Shown here piece after piece: positions 54,366 through 61,503 of a DNA stretch of 64,000 nt. The position numbers and the translations under genes were made by a program. Every line of letters starts with the position of its first letter. Within the stretch, counting starts at the first letter, position 1. The notes beneath the pieces are model-generated. The model worked only from the letters and a program-made list of their open reading frames with translations. It was not told the origin of the DNA and ran no database searches. Origin of the DNA: Paenibacillus nasutitermitis (GTDB lineage: Bacteria; Bacillota; Bacilli; Paenibacillales; Paenibacillaceae); NCBI RefSeq assembly GCF_014641075.1, contig NZ_BMHP01000001.1:2100171-2164170 (forward strand), given 5' to 3'.

Positions 54366-55349
54366 ATGATGAAAAAACTAACATGCATGTTGACCCTGGT
54401 TGGCGCAATTATGTTCGGATCGACGGCTGCAGCCGCGGGTAATATAGGAATTACTTACCTTGGGAAATTGGTGCAGACGGACAGCCCGCCCATTATCGAC
54501 AAGGGAAGGGTGCTCATCCCACTTCGGGTTGTTTCTGAGGCATTAGGCGCCAAAGTCGATTGGAGTCAGCAGTCTCAAACAGTTACCATCGATAAGTGGA
54601 TGCAGCATATGTCACTGACGTTAGGACAACAAGTCGCTATCATTGAAGAAAAGCATGCCAACGGAACTTCCAAAGAAACGGTCAAACTAGATGTGCCCGT
54701 CAAAGCGATCCATAATCGGATCTATATTTCAGTTCGATTCGCTTCAGAACATTTCGGTTACCGGGTCGATTGGGCCGATCGGACAGTGTCCATCAAATCG
54801 CCGATGAGTGATAGGGAGCGTGCCAATCTCTATACCGGTGACCTGACGACAGCACGAAAAATCGTTATTCATGCGAAAACATCTGGAGGCGGCGGTCATT
54901 ACGAGTATCCAGCCTTGGAGACTTTACACCCGACGTTAAACTATGACAAAGAATTTCTCTTTCCCAAAGGTGAGGCGTTTCGATTCTTTTACATTTATGG
55001 TGATGAAACAGCTACGTTGTTCGAATACAAGGATGACTTTCCCGTGGCGACTTGGCAGGCTCATCTCGATCCGTACGCAGCGGATCCGTTCGTACAGTTG
55101 CTGAACGGACGATTCAAAGATGCTACAGGTCCGATGCCCGATATCGGCGGCCCCTTCCTCTACTACGAAACCGGCTTCTCGGGTCCCACGAGCTGGGAAT
55201 CAAGCGGCCAAGTCGGAATGGATGGGAAGGTAGAAGTCAGGGCGTACAAAAATAAAGATGCCGCAGATGTAACGCATGTGTCCGGCACGATTGCGTATTC
55301 GCTGCCGGGGGAAATCCGCAAGGAGGCTGTCGAAATACCGAAGCTTTGA
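54366..55349 (+). CDS. Secreted protein with copper amine oxidase N-terminal-type domain
   Basis: This 327-residue protein has a signal peptide (1-24) and a copper-amine-oxidase N-terminal-type domain (about 30-140) with RVLIPLRVVSEALGAKVDWSQQSQTVTI and ISVRFASEHFGYRVDWADRTVSI. These stretches are two copies of the pattern that is very common in Paenibacillus secreted proteins. The C-terminal half is unknown. GGAGG lies before the ATG. No catalytic function is implied; the domain may bind cell wall or protein. Confidence 0.85.
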   Translation: MMKKLTCMLTLVGAIMFGSTAAAAGNIGITYLGKLVQTDSPPIIDKGRVLIPLRVVSEALGAKVDWSQQSQTVTIDKWMQHMSLTLGQQVAIIEEKHANGTSKETVKLDVPVKAIHNRIYISVRFASEHFGYRVDWADRTVSIKSPMSDRERANLYTGDLTTARKIVIHAKTSGGGGHYEYPALETLHPTLNYDKEFLFPKGEAFRFFYIYGDETATLFEYKDDFPVATWQAHLDPYAADPFVQLLNGRFKDATGPMPDIGGPFLYYETGFSGPTSWESSGQVGMDGKVEVRAYKNKDAADVTHVSGTIAYSLPGEIRKEAVEIPKL

Positions 55350-55574
55350 CGTAATGGGGGGAACGTTAGATTGAAAGTACGGAAAGCAGCCATGACGGTG
55401 AAATGGACATAAAGCATCTAACCTCATGATACGAACCAGCTAATAATTTGTTAAACTAAAAATAGTTGCACCAAAGAACCTTTTTGTGATCGCCAGCGAT
55501 TGAAATAACGGGTACGAGTGGAATAAATATTTTTATAAATCAATTTCAATTTTTCTTGCAGAAGGAGGAGGAAA

Positions 55575-56612
55575 TTGGACAAGTTCCAAGAGAAACTGAG
55601 TGCGTTACATGAATGGGAAATTCGGGCGGTTCTTAATGACCTTTTGAAGATGGCAGATTATTCTACCACTAAAAGAGAAGGGGAGGAAAGGATACTTGGA
55701 GAGGGGATAATGAAGTTGTGGAACGACCGCATGGAAGAAGCGCGTAAACGTCGGATGGAAGACGAAGAACTACAAAGTGGCATCCATCTTGTGTTCAGTT
55801 TGTCCGATGCCGGTGCCTTAAAAGTAACGCTCAGCGAGATCGGCAAACGACGGGAAAACAAAGTTCTAGCGTTTAACGACCTGTTTTCAATTGGTCCGAT
55901 TTTGCATTTAGATAAGCTGGAAGGACAGCAGCGTAGGATGCTTTGGTTAATGGAACGATTTTCTGACTATCATCTTAATAGCGTAATTAACCAGGAACAT
56001 CAAATCGGGCAAATGATCGAAACGATTGCGAGAATTCCGGAACATAAGTCCATTACCATCTGGTGTGGTGATAACGCTCACGATCAGGTGGGCATGCGTT
56101 TTGCGCTTTATTTGTTGAGGGAAAGAGAGCAGCCTGTGAGGATAGTAAATGTATCGGAGATCTGCAAGGAAATGCCGCTGTACATTGAAGAGCAAGTACC
56201 TCCGTATGCGCAGGGCTTAATCGTAATAGACATTTATCGAGAGATTGTCAAAAGATACAACGACATTATGCTCGTGGAACCCAGTCGGAGACGGCGTTAT
56301 GAATTGGAATGGTTAGAGATATCGGGTCAGGCTCATATGTTGCGTTTATGGCAGGATGGAGAGATCAAGGGCAGTGGAGTGGATGAACTGGACGGTGTTA
56401 TCTTGGGAGCGATAACTAAACTTCATGAAGAAAAGAATGGGGGTGGTTTCGTTAAGGCGGGCAGTGTAGTGAACAAAGTGTTCGAAATTTCAAATCAACT
56501 TGTCGGGTTCCAATTTATTGAGTACAGAATTTGGACTTTAATTAGTGATGGTATTCTGGCTTTTAAAGGCCTTCCAGGCGCAATGCATCAATATTCAATA
56601 CGGATTCTTTGA
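55575..56612 (+). CDS. DUF1835/DUF3658 domain protein
   Basis: This 345-residue cytoplasmic protein starts at a TTG with GGAGGAGG just upstream. Residues about 70-200 fit DUF1835 (HLVFSLSDAGALKVTLSE, then NKVLAFNDLFSIGPI and ITIWCGDNAHDQVGMRFALYLLRE), and about 225-340 fit DUF3658. The N-terminal 60 residues are charged helices. The function of this family is unknown. It stands alone; a terminator lies at 56869. The 250 bases after its stop hold an ORF of doubtful quality and nothing else. Confidence 0.85.
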   Translation: MDKFQEKLSALHEWEIRAVLNDLLKMADYSTTKREGEERILGEGIMKLWNDRMEEARKRRMEDEELQSGIHLVFSLSDAGALKVTLSEIGKRRENKVLAFNDLFSIGPILHLDKLEGQQRRMLWLMERFSDYHLNSVINQEHQIGQMIETIARIPEHKSITIWCGDNAHDQVGMRFALYLLREREQPVRIVNVSEICKEMPLYIEEQVPPYAQGLIVIDIYREIVKRYNDIMLVEPSRRRRYELEWLEISGQAHMLRLWQDGEIKGSGVDELDGVILGAITKLHEEKNGGGFVKAGSVVNKVFEISNQLVGFQFIEYRIWTLISDGILAFKGLPGAMHQYSIRIL

Positions 56613-56868
56613 AATTACATACTACACGCTTCTCCACCCCGCCTTTGGAGGATTTCACTCCCATGTCTCAACGGGGGACTAAGCCCTTTAATTCCTCCCT
56701 TGTTACACCTGCCCAAGGGGTGGAGGCCGTCGGTGCCCTCTGGTGCATGAACGAGAAGCTGCTTTTATATAGTACATTCCATGATCTTAAGAGCAGTTCA
56801 GGTTTAGACACCGATAGAACTTTTCAAATTCTGACTTTCGGCTTAGTGAAATCGTGCACTTGCTTTGC

Positions 56869-56899
56869 CGGCAGGAGCGACAGCTCCTGCCGTTTTAAT
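56869..56899 (+). terminator. Terminator after the DUF1835 gene
   Basis: Perfect 10-bp arms CGGCAGGAGC / GCTCCTGCCG with a GACA loop run into TTTTAATA. It lies just before the stop of the convergent TetR gene. Confidence 0.85.
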
Positions 56900-56922
56900 A
56901 TAGTTGCATTACCATACATATA

Positions 56923-57522
56923 TCAAACCTTGTGATCAAGACATGGAGTATTACGTATATATACAGTTAACATCCGCGCTATATCTTCGGGAGGAATTGC
57001 ACGATCCGTCATAAACCAGTGTTGTATAATTCCAAATTGTGCATTTCCTAAATAAGCAATGGCATAATCAGTAAATAAGCGGCTTTCATTGTTCATAGTT
57101 GATTGGTCTCGTTTCAGATTTTCATACAAGCGTGTGCCTACTAAATACTGGAGCCGTTCTCTTAATTCTGCTGGAGCTCCCGAATGGAATAGTGCTCTAA
57201 AAAAGCTGGCATGCTTATGCATGTATTGAAAGGCTCTGGTGATTGGAGGATAAGCTCCTTGTTGATCAGGGTGGTGCATTAACTCCTGAATATGGATAGG
57301 TTCGAATACACTCAATAATCCTTGAATAAACGCCGTTTCCTCAATCAGATGAAAAATATCTTTATAATGCAAATAAAAGGTGCCTCGATTTATCCCTGCT
57401 TTTTCACAAAGGTTTTTAACTGTCAGCCCTTTAATACCTTCTTCCTCTAAAATAGACAACAATGCGTTCTCCATTAGCGTCCGACTGCGGATTACTCTCA
57501 TATCCGTGCTATTTTCGATCAT
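56923..57522 (-). CDS. TetR family repressor
   Basis: This 199-residue regulator has an N-terminal HTH (IKGLTVKNLCEKAGINRGTFYLHYKDIFHLIEE) and a C-terminal domain of the TetR_C group with FQYMHKHASFFRALF. The HYKD pattern is typical of DhaS/YxbF-like regulators. GGAGG precedes the ATG. It is divergent from an aldo/keto reductase gene with a promoter region rich in TCAACA repeats, and probably represses that gene. Confidence 0.92.
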   Translation of the reverse strand: MIENSTDMRVIRSRTLMENALLSILEEEGIKGLTVKNLCEKAGINRGTFYLHYKDIFHLIEETAFIQGLLSVFEPIHIQELMHHPDQQGAYPPITRAFQYMHKHASFFRALFHSGAPAELRERLQYLVGTRLYENLKRDQSTMNNESRLFTDYAIAYLGNAQFGIIQHWFMTDRAIPPEDIARMLTVYIRNTPCLDHKV

Positions 57523-57543
57523 TTGTTTACCTCCTCTTATGAA

Positions 57544-57663
57544 TGTTGGTTTTTTTTATCAACACTATTGACGTTATATCTATTAATCAACACTTGGCCT
57601 TTTATGTTCATTGATCTCCTCGTTATGCTTGATTATAATTGGTTCTACAGCCTTAATCAACAC
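57544..57663 (+). promoter_or_regulatory. Divergent promoter region with ATCAACAC repeats
   Basis: TTGATC (57611-57616) and TATAAT (57634-57639) with a 17-bp spacer form the likely promoter of the reductase. ATCAACAC occurs at 57558, 57586 and 57656, and the first copy forms an inverted repeat with TGTTG at 57544 (TGTTG-N11-CAACA). These are probable TetR operators; the third lies just after the transcription start. Confidence 0.65.
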
Positions 57664-57706
57664 GAGTTCATTATCTTTGGGCTGTATAGATTAAAGGAGG
57701 AAAACC

Positions 57707-58738
57707 ATGAAATACCGATATCTTGGAAGGATTGGTACAAAAGTCAGCGCGTTTGCGTTAGGCGGATCAAGTTTTGGTTCTAGGGCAAGCGAAGAAGAGA
57801 GCATAAAAATTATTGAAGAAGCTTTGGACTTTGGCATCAATCTGATTGATACATCTAATATTTACGGAAAGGGGGAATCAGAACGTATTATCGGTAAAGC
57901 GATTAAGAACAAGCGGCAGAATGTCATATTAGCTTCTAAATTCGGTGCCGAGGCTACTAATGAGTTCAATCAAAGTGGTGCATCTCGTCGTTGGATACGA
58001 ACTGCTGTTGAACAAAGTCTATTACGTTTGCAAACCGACTATATAGACCTTTATCAACTACATCTACCTTTTGAATTTGTTGCCTATGAAGAGATTCTAC
58101 TAACGTTGAACGATTTGGTGAAAGAAGGGAAAATTCATCATATCGGCACTTCAAATCACCTGGGTTGGCAAATTGTTCAAGCACAAGCCATTAGTGATCG
58201 GTATCATATTCAGCGATTTGCAAGTGAGCAAACACCATATTCCATTATTAATCGGCGAATGGAATTTGAACTTGCTGAAATAGCGAAACAGTATGACCTA
58301 GCTCTATTTGTGTACAGTCCCTTATCTGGTGGCTTACTAACGGGAAAATACACGGCTGGCCAGGCCCCGAAAAGCGATTCACGCGCTGCCACATTAAAAG
58401 GATATGTGGATACATTAGATCCTGAACTAGCTGAAAATGAATATAAGTTTAAGATCATTGAAAAGTTGCAACAGCTGGCAAATGAAGCGGGGATTTCACT
58501 AGCGAATATGGCGATAGCTTTTACACAAAGTCATCCATCCGTCACATCAACTCTATGGGGACCACGCACTTTAGAGCAATTGAAAGCCTATATTTCCGGT
58601 GCACAAGTGAGGCTAAGCACAGATGTGTTGGATGCTATTGATGCCATTGTTCCACCAGGCAAACGTATTGATGACAAGGAGCAAACCTGGACTCCTGAGT
58701 GGATGAGTACCGAACGGCGCAGGTGGCACATTAACTGA
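57707..58738 (+). CDS. Aldo/keto reductase
   Basis: This 343-residue NADPH-dependent enzyme reduces aldehydes or ketones. The catalytic tetrad can be placed: D48, Y53 (NIYG), K78 (ASKFG) and H119 (YQLHLP). The NADP-binding stretch YSPLSGGLLTGKY and the ending with LWGPRTLEQLKAYI are typical of YajO/Tas-like members. GGAGG precedes the ATG. It is divergent from a TetR gene that probably controls it. The following gene stretch starts with an unrelated T-box leader. Confidence 0.92.
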   Translation: MKYRYLGRIGTKVSAFALGGSSFGSRASEEESIKIIEEALDFGINLIDTSNIYGKGESERIIGKAIKNKRQNVILASKFGAEATNEFNQSGASRRWIRTAVEQSLLRLQTDYIDLYQLHLPFEFVAYEEILLTLNDLVKEGKIHHIGTSNHLGWQIVQAQAISDRYHIQRFASEQTPYSIINRRMEFELAEIAKQYDLALFVYSPLSGGLLTGKYTAGQAPKSDSRAATLKGYVDTLDPELAENEYKFKIIEKLQQLANEAGISLANMAIAFTQSHPSVTSTLWGPRTLEQLKAYISGAQVRLSTDVLDAIDAIVPPGKRIDDKEQTWTPEWMSTERRRWHIN

Positions 58739-58828
58739 AGAGTCTATGGAAGAGGGGAGTAGCCTCCTCCAAATTCTGGCTCGATTTGAAGAGAACGCAG
58801 TTCAATTGACAACCACTTTATCCAGTTA

Positions 58829-58857
58829 TTTACTTATTGTTTTTATTGACGTATAAT
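58829..58857 (+). promoter_or_regulatory. Promoter of the T-box leader
   Basis: TTTACT (58829-58834) and TATAAT (58852-58857) are separated by 17 bp, placing the start of the RNA near 58864. Confidence 0.65.
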
Positions 58858-58863
58858 GGATAA

Positions 58864-59140
58864 AATTGCATATCAATATAAATGCTTTGATGGAGATAAG
58901 TAATTCAATACCTTCTTACAGGGAGGAAACGCCGAAGACTGAGAGTGCTTCTGGGGAAAAGGATTGAATAAAGTTCGCTCTGGAGCAGTTCCCTTGAAAC
59001 CATTTTCGGTAAGTAGAGGCAAACCGGTTTATCCTTTATATATTAAAGTGAGAGCTTTTCTGTTTTTTTGCAGGAAGGTTCTAATATAGGGTGGTACCGA
59101 GGCTCCTCGTCTCTTTCGGACGAGGGGCTGTTTGTATTTT
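58864..59140 (+). ncRNA. T-box riboswitch, probably tRNA-Phe responsive, without a target gene
   Basis: The leader shows stem I beginning with GATGGAGATAAGTA and pairing ATTCAAT with ATTGAAT, and the specifier region AAAG-TTC-G then CTCTGGAGC. By alignment with the glyQS T-box the specifier is TTC (58974-58976), the codon for phenylalanine, followed by a purine. The T-box AGGGTGGTACCGAG is at 59088-59101; its TGGT matches a tRNA ending ACCA. A terminator stem (CCTCGTC / GACGAGG, 59105-59125) and T-rich run follow. No aminoacyl-tRNA synthetase or amino-acid gene is found downstream on this strand. Confidence 0.88.
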
Positions 59141-59574
59141 CTAGCACCCAACAACAAGGCTCGAGCGAAAGTTCGGTGAAAACATGTCTGCTGGTTATGC
59201 CCGCAACAGCTGGTATACATGGCGAAGATCAGCCATTATACGTAAAATCACGCTTGTCGGTCTGCAGTCGGCTGGCGGCAGGACGGAATCCGCGGAGGAG
59301 TCGTACATGCGGAGCCTGATGACGGACGAGCTCTGCTTCGTTACTAAACAGGAACGCGGAGAACGTATTTAGGAAAGTGAAATGAATGAGACAAAGGAAA
59401 AAGTAATATGTCCCATATAAGATATAATTTACCATCCCACTTAGATCTTGCCTATGTAATAACGTTTATGGTTTCCATGGTGCCCTTATTTATTTTGTCG
59501 CATTATTAAATGGAATATATCGACCAAGGCGCATTAATACTAGCTCGAAAAGTTGAAAAAAAGATGACTGCATA
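59141..59574 (+). other. Stretch after the T-box without recognisable gene
   Basis: Only short ORFs occur. One of 62 codons (59184-59372, ending TKQERGERI) has no ribosome site and no family that I recognise. It may be debris of the gene that the T-box once controlled, or unrelated sequence brought in by a deletion. Confidence 0.4.
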
Positions 59575-59623
59575 ACTTAAAAAAGCGCAGAGTTGAAACC
59601 AACAACTCTGCGCTTTTTTAAGT
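59575..59623. terminator. Long bidirectional terminator
   Basis: Perfect 21-bp arms with six A on one side and six T on the other (core GCGCAGAGTTG / CAACTCTGCGC) enclose the loop AAACCAA. It would stop transcription from the T-box side and from the minus-strand methyltransferase gene. Confidence 0.88.
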
Positions 59624-59691
59624 GCATATTACCATCCCTGCTGGTTTTCGTGTAAGTGGGAAACTTCAAAAACGTCGTTTTTTCATGGATA

Positions 59692-60501
59692 CTATCGTTT
59701 TCTGGCCTTGATTACAAAAGTTACTGGAAGCATCTTTGCTTTTTTTGCAAAATCGCTGTTATCGTCCCGAGATTGCATAATTTCATCATCAGATTGCTCT
59801 ATCATTTGCTCAATGACAAATCCCGCTTTTGAGAGTGCATTCACATAGGTTGATAGTTTACGGTCCGATAAGGTTAGCGTACTTTCGTCAAGAGATACCG
59901 AATACCAAGATTCATCGAAATAACATTTTTTAAAAACAAGCACATTATTTTCTGCAACAACACATTTGTGTATAGGGTGAGACCAACTGAAAATAAATAC
60001 GCCGTCTTTTTTCAGGTAAGAAGCAATCCGGCAAAAAGTACCCTCAAGGTCGGTTGTCCAGCCTATGGCATAAATCGAATAAACAAAGTCAAAATAATCT
60101 ACTGGCAGGCCGCATTCTTCTTCCATGGGAGAACAGATCAAGTTTGCTGAAAGACCGCACGCCGTCAAATGTTGCCTTGTCTTTTCAATTTGGTTCTCTG
60201 ATAAATCCATTCCCCAAAGTTCAGATGCTTGGCGTTCCCCTTGATATTGCAATGATTGACCGCTTCCACAGCCTATCTCCAGCATCTTTTTTCCTGAAAC
60301 ATCGCCAAAAAGCTGGCACTTTTCTTCTGAGACAAAGGCTCCATAAAAAGGAAGGGAGGTTGCTCCTAAAACATCATTTCCTTTTGTATCCCAAAATAAG
60401 CTGTTTGTTGAATGAACAACATTCTTATCCATGTCGACCGTGACGGCGTCAACCTCACCACCGCCAATAATGTTTGTTTTATAAACAGAATTCTTGTCCA
60501 C
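59692..60501 (-). CDS. SAM-dependent methyltransferase
   Basis: This 269-residue enzyme transfers a methyl group from S-adenosylmethionine. Motif I is MLEIGCGSGQSLQYQG, with further class I landmarks ELWGMDLSENQIEKTRQHL and DFVYSIYAIGWTTDLEGTFCRIASYLKKDGVFIFSWSHP. The frame is open for another 104 codons upstream, but only the GTG at 60501 has a good site (GGGGAGG, eight bases away), and the upstream part is not protein-like. Substrate unknown. Confidence 0.88.
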   Translation of the reverse strand: MDKNSVYKTNIIGGGEVDAVTVDMDKNVVHSTNSLFWDTKGNDVLGATSLPFYGAFVSEEKCQLFGDVSGKKMLEIGCGSGQSLQYQGERQASELWGMDLSENQIEKTRQHLTACGLSANLICSPMEEECGLPVDYFDFVYSIYAIGWTTDLEGTFCRIASYLKKDGVFIFSWSHPIHKCVVAENNVLVFKKCYFDESWYSVSLDESTLTLSDRKLSTYVNALSKAGFVIEQMIEQSDDEIMQSRDDNSDFAKKAKMLPVTFVIKARKR

Positions 60502-61095
60502 ACCGACGTCCTCCCCAACTATAAACAATATGAGTCTAAACGTATATCCCGACTTGCGCATCCCCATACCACATATCAAACATGAACACTCTGCGGTACT
60601 AATCAAAGAATAATTTACCATTATTCTATAAGCAAATCTACCAGAAAACATCCATCCAGCATCCATTCGATCGCGCGGACATGCCCGCCACATCCTGTGG
60701 CAACCAGGGTAAGAATAGGGACTTGTATTGCGCTCCAAAATCAGAAACTCATAGAGCAAATTTTCAAAGAACAAGCTGAAATTGATAAACAGGTCAGAAG
60801 AAATACTACTCAAATAACAGTAAGGATGAATATATTTTCGCCAAGGTGAATTACTTTCATTTAATTACTCCCGGGACAAGCTCCTGTTTTCCTGATCCAA
60901 CTGGATCTACGGTGGACCCCGGCTTACCGGCTGCAACTGCTACTGGTGTTAAACGCGCGTGTGCGACGGGAACGGTAAGCTGTTAATATTGCAGCTGTCC
61001 TTCTTCAGCACCGGGTTATAATCCGGGAGACTGGCATTGATTTTTAGGAAAACGGTTTCAAATGTCAGATGTTACGGGTCGGAGGGGCTGTTATA

Positions 61096-61392
61096 ATAAA
61101 AACCAAGGCCGAGGTGCCCTCTGTCTGGGATGAGGAAGCCAAGCAGGTGGCGACGCTCATCGGGGCGGAACTAATCTGTATGGGCTTCCCCGACGAGTTT
61201 CGACGAGTCCCGTAGGAACGGGATGAGTCCGGCTTGCGCTCATCAATGTGACTCGCAAGTGCCGTCCCCACGTCATTCTGATCCATTGGCCCGGCGATTT
61301 GTACAATCCCGATCATAGGGTGACCGGACAGAAATTGAAGGATGTGGCGATCATAACGACGGTACTGATCATCGTCACCGAAAATCCAGGAC
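61096..61392 (+). pseudogene. Decayed PIG-L deacetylase gene
   Basis: One frame reads EVPSVWDEEAKQVATLIGAELICMGFPDEF and then stops; another frame reads RKCRPHVILIHWPGDLYNPDHRVTGQKLKDVAII. Together these match the middle of a PIG-L/LmbE-type zinc deacetylase, with the HWPGD and DH motifs of the metal site in the second part. The N-terminus with the AHPDD motif and the C-terminus are missing and the two parts are in different frames, so the gene is dead. The rest of the stretch 60502-61503 holds no other gene. Confidence 0.7.
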
Positions 61393-61503
61393 GGCGTCCG
61401 TTAACTGGAAGGCTTCATACGCGCCAAGGCTTGGCCGCGTGGCGTTACGGGCACGCTGCTTCCGCAAACGGAAAAGTCTAACTAAAATTCGGAGGGAATG
61501 CAA

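Noticed and set aside
56609..56935. A 108-codon plus-strand ORF after the DUF1835 gene
   Set aside because: It overlaps the previous stop, has no ribosome site and runs through a clear terminator hairpin at 56869; the composition is not protein-like.
59068..59319. An 83-codon ORF across the T-box
   Set aside because: Its codons are the conserved T-box and terminator sequence read as protein.
60502..60813. Upstream extension of the methyltransferase by 104 residues
   Set aside because: The extension is rich in Cys, Arg and Tyr with no fold features, while the GTG at 60501 has a good ribosome site.
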